Source: Candidatus Aenigmatarchaeota archaeon (GTDB taxonomy: Archaea > Aenigmatarchaeota > Aenigmatarchaeia > QMZS01). From it: a stretch of DNA of 12,521 nucleotides. Shown piece by piece: positions 5,659 through 12,366 of this stretch (positions are counted from its first letter, which is position 1; each line of letters begins with the position of its first letter). The DNA is taken from contig JAGGTL010000059.1 in the NCBI GenBank assembly GCA_021163805.1, positions 1-12,521 on the forward strand. Reading direction: 5' to 3'. A model generated the notes under the pieces. It made no database searches and was not told the DNA's origin. It saw only the letters and a program-made list of their open reading frames with translations. The translations under genes and the position numbers were made by a program.

Positions 5659-6831
5659 CTAACTATAATAATAAGCATAAAGTAACATTGCGGAACTCCA
5701 GCTCTGGTTTGCAGACCCTCTTATTTTTCCTTCTGAATTCAGCCACTCGGAAAATCTCCAATTTCCCAATTTGCAACTTTCGATTAATTTTTCAAATTCC
5801 TTATTATGTGGTTTTTTTTCTTTTTTTAGAGTTGCAATATAAAAACCGCCAACAAAAGGCCAGATTCCTCCGTTATGGTAATTTCCTGATTCTTGCAAAT
5901 AAGGCAACTCGGACCATCTGAAATAAAAATTCCAGAAAGGATCATATTTTGATATTGGAGGATGCAAGACTTTTAACGGATAAGGAATATTGATTTTTTC
6001 ATTTTTGATGTGATCAAGAATTTTAATTTTTTTATTTTCATCTGCAACATCAAATAAAACTGCAAGTAAATTCGCAAGTGAATCAAATCTCGGATCATAT
6101 TTTCTAAAACCAAGATCCGCAATATAATAATTTTTTCCATCGTCCTTATTTTGAAAAATGATCTCAAAATCTTTTTCAATCCCTGTATATCCATACTTTT
6201 CTTCTATATATTTTAAGTTTTCTTTTATCGGCCAGAAGAACAAATTTATGGATTCTTTCAAATTTTCCGCAATGAAATCAAATTTCTCTTCTTTTTTGAG
6301 AATATTGCATATTTCTGCTGCGTCTTTTAAAGACTTATAAAGAAGAACGTTGTCGTACAAAACTCTTCCGGATCTGAGAAGCAGATCCATCCAGTCAGAA
6401 CCTTCATTTGTTTCAATCAGCCAGTCATTGTTTTGATCCAAACAAAGAACCCAATTGACTGCTTTTTTTATTTTTTTATAGTGTCTCTCAAGAAAATCTA
6501 AATCTTTTGTTCTGTTAAAATAATTTAAGACAGCAATCGGATACCACAAACTCGAATCAACACAACCTCCTTCACCAAAACAAACTTTTTTTTCATCCTG
6601 AGAAATTTTGTTTGGAAGTTGCCCCGTAAATTTTTGATATTTTGAAACTGTGTCTATTGACCTCCTTGCCAGTTCTATAAGTCTTCCGTCTTCTGAAAGA
6701 ACCATCCCCAAAGAAGAAATCAAAGCATCTCTGACCCAGAGATCTGGATAATAATCTCCGGCTTTAATTCCGATGCCCATATCATTTTTAAGAAGCACTT
6801 CCGTTGCTTTCTGCACAAAAATTTCCGGCAT
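5659..6831 (-). CDS. Six-hairpin glycoside hydrolase, GH100 / amylo-alpha-1,6-glucosidase-like
   Basis: The 390-residue protein looks like a single (alpha/alpha)6-barrel. Landmarks are YPDLWVRDALISS (29-40, with Asp35 at the position of a catalytic acid in GH100 and related families), VDSSLWYPIAVLNYF (91-105), EGSDWMDLLLRSGRVLYDN (143-161), FDSLANLLAVLF (249-260), GNYHNGGIWPF (316-326) and GSANQSWSSAMLLYAY (372-387). These occur across the debranching-enzyme C-terminal, GH63 and GH100 groups, so I cannot fix the activity; in this locus removal of alpha-1,6 branches is the most sensible guess. There is no signal peptide, so it is cytoplasmic. It is first in a two-gene minus-strand operon with the glycosyltransferase. 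An AT-rich TATA-like aaatattta lies 10-20 bases before the ATG. Confidence 0.78.
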   Translation of the reverse strand: MPEIFVQKATEVLLKNDMGIGIKAGDYYPDLWVRDALISSLGMVLSEDGRLIELARRSIDTVSKYQKFTGQLPNKISQDEKKVCFGEGGCVDSSLWYPIAVLNYFNRTKDLDFLERHYKKIKKAVNWVLCLDQNNDWLIETNEGSDWMDLLLRSGRVLYDNVLLYKSLKDAAEICNILKKEEKFDFIAENLKESINLFFWPIKENLKYIEEKYGYTGIEKDFEIIFQNKDDGKNYYIADLGFRKYDPRFDSLANLLAVLFDVADENKKIKILDHIKNEKINIPYPLKVLHPPISKYDPFWNFYFRWSELPYLQESGNYHNGGIWPFVGGFYIATLKKEKKPHNKEFEKLIESCKLGNWRFSEWLNSEGKIRGSANQSWSSAMLLYAYYYS

Positions 6832-6872
6832 AATTATAATAAATATTTAATCCAATATCTGATTGCTAAAAA

Positions 6873-7120
6873 TTAAATTTTTTCATAATGTTTTTTGACT
6901 CTTTCTGGTAAATAAGAAAATTTTTTAATACCTCTCCACCAATTGGTTGAATTCTGTTCTTTCAAAATATTTCCAAGTTTCTTTGCCTCAGTTGTTTGCA
7001 GTCTTTCAATTTGATTATTGATCCAATCTTCAGTGTCATATCCTTTCTCTAAAAGTTCTTTTGCCGTTTACAGTCAATTTTTTCAATTTCAGTTAAGAAA
7101 GCTGCAATACATTTTGTTTT
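6873..7120 (-). pseudogene. Frameshifted remnant of a small protein gene
   Basis: On the minus strand an open stretch of 63 codons (7064 down to the TAA at 6873-6875) reads like a real protein (AKELLEKGYDTEDWINN..., ...NSTNWWRGIKKFSYLPERV) but has no ATG, GTG or TTG near its beginning and follows an in-frame TAA. Immediately upstream another frame (7120-7064) encodes KTKCIAAFLTEIEKIDCKR. A single-base deletion near 7064-7066 would join the two into one ~82-residue product. The 5' end would run into the start region of the glycosyltransferase at 7137, so the original start may be lost. I do not recognise the family. Alternatives are an assembly error or a gene with an unusual start. Confidence 0.5.
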
Positions 7121-7122
7121 AT

Positions 7123-7127
7123 AAGGT
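7123..7127 (+). promoter_or_regulatory. Shine-Dalgarno-like AAGGT before the glycogen synthase gene
   Basis: aaggt lies 9 bases before the ATG at 7137, overlapping the TATA-like gttttata just upstream (7115-7122). It supports the chosen start, in contrast with most genes of the window, which lack such a site. Confidence 0.4.
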
Positions 7128-7136
7128 AATATAATT

Positions 7137-8318
7137 ATGAAATCTTTAAAAATTCTTATGTTTGGTTGGGAATTTCCTCCGTACAATATTGGAGGTCTTG
7201 GAAATGTTACTTACAATCTTTGCAATGCTCTGGCAAAATTTGGAACAAAGATAACTTTAATTTTACCGATTAAGGGAGAAAGCAATAAATTAAAAATAAT
7301 ACCGACAAATTTTGTTTCTATTAAAGGGATTAAAAGTTTGCTAAGTCCCTATTTAAATGAAAAAACATATCAGTACAAATATTCATTATGCAAAGAGGAA
7401 GCAAAAATATATGGAACAAATTTAAAGGAAGAAATTGACAGATTTACGAAAAGGGGAGTGAAAATTGCAAAACATGAAAATTTTGATTTAATTCATTGCC
7501 ATGACTGGATGACTTTTCCCGCCGGAATGCAAACAAAAGAATTTTCTGGAAAACCTTTAATTCTACATGTTCATACAACCGAATTGGATAGAAGTTGTAA
7601 TAGTCATAATCATTTTGTTTATAATCTTGAACTAGAAGCTTTCAACAAAGCGGATAAAATAATTGCAGTATCCAATTATACAAAAAATAGAATAATAAAA
7701 GATTATAATATTAGCAAGGATAAAATAGAAGTTGTGCACAATGCAATAGAATTTGACGGAAATAAAAAAAACAAACCACATAACAGAAAAAAAATTGTTT
7801 TATATCTTGGAAGAATTAGCATGCATAAAGGCCCAGATTATTTTATCAGAGCGGCAAAAAAAATTTCAGAATATATGAAAGATGTTTTATTTGTTATGGC
7901 TGGTTCGGGAGAACTATTGCCAGAGATGATTGAACTGGCTTGCAATTTAGATATTGGAGATAAAATATTATTTACAGGAAGATTGAAAGACGAAGAAGTT
8001 AAAAAGATTTATGAATCCGCTGATTTGTATATTCTTCCTTCGGTCTCTGAACCTTTTGGCATCTCCGCTCTTGAAGCGGCTTCGAATGGAGTTCCCGTTA
8101 TTGTTTCGGAAAATTCGGGTGTAAAGGAAATTTTGAAAAACTGTATTCGGGTTGATTTTTGGGATATAGAAGAAATTGCAAACAAAACAATTTCTGCTTT
8201 GAGATATTCTCCTTTAAGGGAAGAAATTACAAGCAATGCCTATCGTGAATTAACAAATATCTCATGGAAAGAACGGGCTTCCAAAATTGTTTCTATTTAC
8301 AGATCTCTTATAAATTAA
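7137..8318 (+). CDS. Glycogen synthase-like glycosyltransferase (GT4/GT5)
   Basis: The 393-residue protein has both halves of a GT-B enzyme. N-terminal: KILMFGWEFPPYNIGGLGNVTYNL, with the GGLG loop at 19-22, and LIHCHDWMTFPAG (118-130), the HDW motif typical of glycogen and starch synthases. C-terminal: GRISMHKG (225-232, Arg226 and Lys231) and EPFGISALE (305-313, E-x7-E). It should act in the cytoplasm, elongating an alpha-1,4-glucan from a nucleotide-glucose. The stop is one base before the GH57 start, so both are translated from one message. It is closer to archaeal glycogen synthases than its divergent neighbour at 4420-5655, judging by the HDW and EFPP motifs. Donor preference (UDP or ADP) is unknown. 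Confidence 0.9.
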   Translation: MKSLKILMFGWEFPPYNIGGLGNVTYNLCNALAKFGTKITLILPIKGESNKLKIIPTNFVSIKGIKSLLSPYLNEKTYQYKYSLCKEEAKIYGTNLKEEIDRFTKRGVKIAKHENFDLIHCHDWMTFPAGMQTKEFSGKPLILHVHTTELDRSCNSHNHFVYNLELEAFNKADKIIAVSNYTKNRIIKDYNISKDKIEVVHNAIEFDGNKKNKPHNRKKIVLYLGRISMHKGPDYFIRAAKKISEYMKDVLFVMAGSGELLPEMIELACNLDIGDKILFTGRLKDEEVKKIYESADLYILPSVSEPFGISALEAASNGVPVIVSENSGVKEILKNCIRVDFWDIEEIANKTISALRYSPLREEITSNAYRELTNISWKERASKIVSIYRSLIN

Positions 8319-8319
8319 T

Positions 8320-9792
8320 ATGGTATCTGTCTGTTTTTATTTGCACACTCATCAACCACTCAGGCTGAAAAATTTTAGAATTTTTGATATAGGAAAAGAA
8401 AAAAATTATTTTGATGAAGAAAGAAACAGAATGTATCTTGAGAGAATAATAAAAAAAAGCTATCTTCCAACTAATCAGATTTTGCTCGATTTAATACACA
8501 AGACAGATGGAAAATTTAAAGTTAGTTTTTCGATAACCGGGGTACTGCTTGAACAACTTGAGAATTATCCAAAAGTTTTGGAAAGTTTTAAAAAGATAGT
8601 AGATACTGGTTGTTGCGATTTGGTCGGAGAAACATATTACCATTCTCTTGCTTCAGTATTTTCTTTAAATGAATTTAAAAGACAAATAAAAAAACAGGAA
8701 AAAAAATTAAATGAAGTTTTTGGAATTAAACCAAAAACTTTCAGAAATACCGAATTAGTATATCAGAACGAAATTGGTAAATTTGTAGAAGGTCTTGGTT
8801 ATAAGGGCATTCTTGCCGAAGGGTGGGATAAAGTTCTGGAATGGAGAAGCCCTTGCTTTGTTTATAAGGGAAAAGACAGTAATATATGTGTTTTGCTGAA
8901 ACACTATAAATTGAGTGATGATATAGCCTTTAGATTTTCTGAAAGAAGATGGGAGGGATGGCCATTAACAGCGGATAAATTTTCGAATTGGATTGATAAA
9001 CATAACGGAAATGGAAATATAATAAATTTATTCATGGATTATGAAACTTTTGGAGAACATCAATGGAAAGAAACCGGAATTTTTGAATTTCTAAAACATT
9101 TCCCATTAAAAATTCTTGAAAAAGGAAATGATTTTGTAACCACTACAGAAAGTATAAAAAAATTTAAACCTGTTGCCGAGATAGATTTCCAAAATATTGT
9201 TTCTTGGGCAGATACCGAAAGAGACTTGAGTGCATGGATTGGAAACAGAATGCAACAAACTGCATTATCGGAGATTTACAGATTGGAAAAAGAAGCTTTA
9301 AAATATGGAGACAGAAAACTAATAGATAATTGGAGAAAATTGCAGATTTCGGACCATTTTTATTATATGTGCACGAAATGGTTTGCCGATGGAGATGTCC
9401 ACAAATACTTCAATCCGTATAAAACTCCTTATGATTGTTTTATCATTTTTATGAATGCTTTAAATGATCTTAAATTAAGGTTAGAATATATTAAAAAAAT
9501 AAAAACTAATTATATGAGTAAAAGATTTCTTGAAGAAGTTCCAAAGGGAAGTGAATTTTATTGTAAAGATGGAAGAGTTTTTAGAAAGTTGGAAGAGCTT
9601 GCGCAAGCTTTGAAAGATATGGATGCAAAAACATTTTTGCACCATGTAAATGAAGAAAAAAATGATTTTGAAAATTGGATCAGAGATGTAGTTGGAGATA
9701 TCGTATTGGCAAATCGAATAAAAAGAGCAAAGAAACAAAGCACCATAGCCAGAGCAATTAGTGCAAGGATTGCAAGATTAAATTTACTCTAA
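8320..9792 (+). CDS. GH57 alpha-amylase/glucanotransferase with C-terminal DUF5752-like module
   Basis: The 490-residue protein carries the five GH57 signature regions: HTHQPLR (9-15), DLVGETYYHS (99-108), KTFRNTEL (139-146, Glu145 the expected nucleophile), MDYETFGEHQ (239-248, Asp240 the expected acid/base) and WADTERDLSAW (296-306). GH57 enzymes are retaining alpha-glucan hydrolases, transferases or branching enzymes; the FRNTE form resembles the archaeal alpha-amylase group that accompanies glycogen synthase. Residues ~400-475 form a separate module with FYCKDGRV, LEELAQALKDM and HVNEEKNDFENWIRDVVGD, which I match from memory to DUF5752, a small domain of unknown function; a basic tail follows. 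No signal peptide is present. The gene is one base after the glycosyltransferase and overlaps the convergent minD stop by 9 bases. Confidence 0.9.
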   Translation: MVSVCFYLHTHQPLRLKNFRIFDIGKEKNYFDEERNRMYLERIIKKSYLPTNQILLDLIHKTDGKFKVSFSITGVLLEQLENYPKVLESFKKIVDTGCCDLVGETYYHSLASVFSLNEFKRQIKKQEKKLNEVFGIKPKTFRNTELVYQNEIGKFVEGLGYKGILAEGWDKVLEWRSPCFVYKGKDSNICVLLKHYKLSDDIAFRFSERRWEGWPLTADKFSNWIDKHNGNGNIINLFMDYETFGEHQWKETGIFEFLKHFPLKILEKGNDFVTTTESIKKFKPVAEIDFQNIVSWADTERDLSAWIGNRMQQTALSEIYRLEKEALKYGDRKLIDNWRKLQISDHFYYMCTKWFADGDVHKYFNPYKTPYDCFIIFMNALNDLKLRLEYIKKIKTNYMSKRFLEEVPKGSEFYCKDGRVFRKLEELAQALKDMDAKTFLHHVNEEKNDFENWIRDVVGDIVLANRIKRAKKQSTIARAISARIARLNLL

Positions 9793-10548
9793 TTTTATTT
9801 TTTTAAATATATTCAACAATTTATCCAAAAAATGTCTTCTTCTCTCTATTTTAAACCCGGATATTTGCGAAGCCAAGGAATAAAAAGATTTATTTGCTTT
9901 TGCTTTTTGATTATATAACGGAAGAGGTAATTTTGCCGCAACACTTTTCTCTATCTCAATATTATAAGGTATAGTTTCAATTACCGGAAGTTCTGTAAAT
10001 TTTTCTATTTCTGTATTGCTTAATTCGTGTTTAAATCCTTTTCTAAAATTCACAACTATGCCCAATATTTTTTTGTTTAGTTTTTCTGCAACTTTTTTAC
10101 ATCTATATATATCCATTACTGCACTGGTATAAGGTTGGGTAATAAAAAGAATTTCATCGGCAGCAGAAATTGTTGCCATTCCTTCTCTTCCAATCCCGGG
10201 AGCAGAATCTAAAATCAAATTTGAAGTTGGATTTTGCAGAATATCGGATAGTTTTCCTATATCTACTCCTTCCAAATCATTTAATTCAATAGAAGCGGGC
10301 AATATTTTTATTCCCGCAGGATGTTTTACTAAAGCCTCTTCCAGTTTAGCTTCGCCTTTTAAAACATCATTCAATGTTTTGTTTTTGTTATAGACACCCA
10401 AATTAATACTTAAATGAGGTGTTGTTAAATTACAGTCTATAATGGTCGTATCAAAATTAAATTCATTGTGCAATATATAGCCAAGATTTATTGCCAGCGT
10501 TGTTTTTCCTATTCCTCCTTTTCCAGACACAACTGCAATCTTTCTCAT
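9784..10548 (-). CDS. MinD/ParA-like P-loop ATPase (copy 2)
   Basis: The 254-residue protein has a deviant Walker A, GKGGIGKTT (9-17, signature Lys10), IIDCNLTTPHLS (Asp38) and Walker B LILDSAPG (Asp114). HPAGIKILPASIELNDLEG (76-94) closely matches the segment in copy 1 at 3359-4108. Unlike copy 1 it ends in a clear amphipathic basic helix (HFLDKLLNIFKKIK), the kind that tethers MinD to membranes in its ATP-bound dimer. An insert-free length of ~250 is usual for the family. It is transcribed towards the glucan genes and overlaps the GH57 stop by 9 bases, but a TATA-rich promoter lies upstream, so it is its own unit. Cellular role is unknown; spatial positioning is inferred from the family. 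Confidence 0.88.
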   Translation of the reverse strand: MRKIAVVSGKGGIGKTTLAINLGYILHNEFNFDTTIIDCNLTTPHLSINLGVYNKNKTLNDVLKGEAKLEEALVKHPAGIKILPASIELNDLEGVDIGKLSDILQNPTSNLILDSAPGIGREGMATISAADEILFITQPYTSAVMDIYRCKKVAEKLNKKILGIVVNFRKGFKHELSNTEIEKFTELPVIETIPYNIEIEKSVAAKLPLPLYNQKAKANKSFYSLASQISGFKIERRRHFLDKLLNIFKKIKLE

Positions 10549-10587
10549 ACTGAAGGTAATGAAACTTTGATCATATATGCGAATTGC

Positions 10588-10614
10588 CCATATATATAAA
10601 TCTTTTTATTTATA
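10588..10614 (-). promoter_or_regulatory. TATA-rich promoter of the second minD-like gene
   Basis: On the minus strand TTATATAAATAAAAAGATTTATATATATG contains two TATA-like sites. The nearer one ends ~40 bases before the ATG, leaving a leader of roughly 20 bases. A nearby CATATATGCGAATTGCCCATATATA (10572-10597) repeats CATATAT twice and could be an operator, but that is speculative. Confidence 0.4.
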
Positions 10615-10682
10615 TAAGAACGGGTGAAATAGTTAAGTAATTGATTAATTTCTCCAATAATCTTATGAATTTATCAAATTAT

Positions 10683-10922
10683 GATAAGGAAATATTGATT
10701 TCCATTAATATAAACTTATCGTCACCTTCTAACCACTAAAACACTATACAAAACCAAGAACAAAAAATCCTAACTACTAATTCTTTAGAACTTAATCTTC
10801 TCCTTCCTAAAGCCTCACAAAGAACCTTATTTATTCCCAAATACTCTCTAAGGTTATCACTTTAAATTCTTTCTTCAGCCTTTCTTTATTACCCTCTTAC
10901 CCCCACAATACTTGCATTTCAT
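10683..10922 (-). pseudogene. Decayed minus-strand gene beginning with a zinc-ribbon motif
   Basis: An ATG at 10922 starts MKCKYCGGKRVIKKG, which then meets a TGA; after it RKNLK follows in the same frame before two more stops. The CxxC-G-x-K-x-V-I-K-K-G pattern is that of N-terminal zinc ribbons in archaeal and bacterial transposases (known from memory). A second frame is open for 41 codons from 10861 (SDNLREYLGINKVLCEALGR...) to a TAG at 10736-10738 and continues as WLEGDDKFILMEI. The strand-biased composition fits an old coding sequence. Several stops and a shift are needed, so it cannot be functional as read. No terminal inverted repeats or catalytic DDE motif are recognisable, so the insertion-sequence origin is a guess. 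Confidence 0.4.
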
Positions 10923-10968
10923 TAATTATTAGGTGACTGTTAGTAAATATTAAGTTCCTGATTAATAT

Positions 10969-12219
10969 ATGGTAAAAATTAATTGTCTGAAAGATGAACC
11001 TTATATACTTGCCGCTCTTGGAGTAAAAATATCTCAGACTTCCTTTGAAAAAAACATTGAAGAATTATATAGAGAATGCAAAGAAAATAAAGAAGAAGCA
11101 AAAAAGATAGTTAACTCAATTATAAAAAATCATCATCATAATATTCTCTTAGATTTTTCTCCATTCGTAATAACTGTTGATGAAATTTCAAGGTTCGCCG
11201 CATTGTATTTGTGGAGAAATATAAATGCGCTGAATCTAATTCCGGGTGCGGGAATAGAGGCTTCTTTTAGAGTAATAAAACCAATTAGATATAATAAAGT
11301 TGTGAGTAATTTTTGGAAATTTTCTTTTGAATTATACAATGAATTTGTGGAGAAAGAGATTCCACCACAGGATGCAAGATATATTATCCTGGAAGGAGCT
11401 CTAACGAGGATAATATTTGCAATTCAGCCCCGTTATCTTTTGAAATTGTACAATATTCTGAAAAATTCTCCCATTGAAGAACTAAGAGAAATAGGAATTG
11501 GATTTAAAAAAGTTGTGAGAGAGTTGGGTTTTGAAACGGATATAGAAGAAATTCCCGCAAGTTTCTGGGAAATCTGGGATGAAAGAGTTAAAAATAATGA
11601 AAACAAATCTGCTACAAATTATCTGGAAAAAACAAAAACAGTTTCTTTAAATCATGTAGATTACAATATTAAAGGGAGCCTTTCTATGTACGCGCAATTG
11701 GTGAGGGAAAGGCAGTTTTTGTGCAATATAGAACCTATGGAAAGAATCGCAAAAAAGGCGAGATTTGTCATTCCAAACTCTTTTTCAAATAAAATAAAAG
11801 AGGAATACATAAAGTTTGCAAAGACTGCAAATGAAAAACAAATTAAACTCATTGAAAAAAAAGACCCAAATTTCGTTTATTTTCTTTTATTGGGACAGGA
11901 AGCGGAGTGTAATCTCAACTGTACTTGGTCTGGAATAATAGAAAGTTCCAAAAAAAGATGTTGCGGGGTTGCCCAATGGGAAATAAGAAGTAACGTTGCA
12001 GTTCCCATTACGACAGAATTATCAAAATATCCTGAACTTAAAAATAAAATCGGGCCAAGATGCTGGAGAGAAAATAGATGCATAGAACCCGCAACTTTCA
12101 AAACCAAAAAAAATAAGTGCCCCGTCTTTGAAAAATATGCCGGAAAAAAACCAGAAAATTTTGAAGAGATGCTTAAATTACTTAATAAACCGGGATCTGC
12201 TGTAAAAATAAGAGTATAA
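10969..12219 (+). CDS. Two-domain FAD-dependent thymidylate synthase (ThyX)-like protein
   Basis: The 416-residue protein looks like two ThyX-type halves. First half: NHHHNILLDFSPFVITVDEISRF (54-76), matching the GH.s.lEh..f.f.i...SR region, LWRNINALNLIPGAGIEASFR (81-101) where the RHR motif should be, and PPQDARYIILEGALTRIIFAIQPRYLLKLYNIL (132-164), matching the dUMP/FAD-binding part. Second half: YAQLVRERQFLCNIE (241-255) and RCCGVAQWEIR (330-340), the family's C-terminal AQWEIR. Neither half keeps the full RHRxxSxNExSxRY signature. A cysteine set (Cys314, 318, 331, 332, 365, 371, 384) surrounds GPRCWRENRCIEP. Canonical ThyX is 220-250 residues and makes dTMP from dUMP with FAD. This may be a divergent archaeal form or a protein with a new function. 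It is followed by polB, which suits a DNA-precursor role. Start by ATG with no Shine-Dalgarno. Confidence 0.7.
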   Translation: MVKINCLKDEPYILAALGVKISQTSFEKNIEELYRECKENKEEAKKIVNSIIKNHHHNILLDFSPFVITVDEISRFAALYLWRNINALNLIPGAGIEASFRVIKPIRYNKVVSNFWKFSFELYNEFVEKEIPPQDARYIILEGALTRIIFAIQPRYLLKLYNILKNSPIEELREIGIGFKKVVRELGFETDIEEIPASFWEIWDERVKNNENKSATNYLEKTKTVSLNHVDYNIKGSLSMYAQLVRERQFLCNIEPMERIAKKARFVIPNSFSNKIKEEYIKFAKTANEKQIKLIEKKDPNFVYFLLLGQEAECNLNCTWSGIIESSKKRCCGVAQWEIRSNVAVPITTELSKYPELKNKIGPRCWRENRCIEPATFKTKKNKCPVFEKYAGKKPENFEEMLKLLNKPGSAVKIRV

Positions 12220-12230
12220 ACCCAAATTTT

Positions 12231-12261
12231 GGAGGCAAAAATTATGACCTTACAATTTTAG
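12231..12261 (+). other. Strong Shine-Dalgarno with a five-codon frame
   Basis: GGAGG at 12231-12235 is followed 8 bases later by an ATG (12244) that opens MTLQF and stops at TAG 12261. It lies just after the ThyX-like gene, and in the same frame as polB 123 bases further on, with intervening stops. It may be a leader peptide, an old start of polB, or chance. Confidence 0.25.
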
Positions 12262-12353
12262 ATTTTAAAGGGATTTAAAGAAAAATGCATTTAAACTATT
12301 TACAATTTCCAATAAAAAACATATTTTCAAGTATGCAAAATGTATTAATTTTT

Positions 12354-12358
12354 GGTGG
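12354..12358 (+). promoter_or_regulatory. Shine-Dalgarno of polB
   Basis: GGTGG lies 8 bases before the polB ATG at 12367, good spacing for pairing with archaeal 16S rRNA. It fixes the start, and contrasts with the many leaderless-looking genes elsewhere in the window. Confidence 0.55.
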
Positions 12359-12366
12359 ATAAAATT

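Larger units (their letters stand above)
10549..10968. other. 420-bp region without an intact gene
   Basis: The left part carries the minD-like promoter and a perfect hairpin (GGAAAT-ATTG-ATTTCC, 10688-10703) inside a wider GATAAG...CTTATC pair (10683-10720). The middle, about 10725-10922, is strikingly poor in G on the plus strand and contains a decayed minus-strand coding sequence (listed separately). The right end supplies a TATA-like agtaaatatta (10942-10952) about 20 bases before the ThyX-like start. Confidence 0.6.

Noticed and set aside
8009..8236. Minus-strand frames inside the glycosyltransferase and GH57 genes.
   Set aside because: They are antisense to strongly conserved coding sequence with no motif of their own.
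10572..10597. CATATAT direct repeat near the second minD-like promoter as an operator.
   Set aside because: The repeat is short, AT-only and overlaps TATA elements; chance occurrence is likely.
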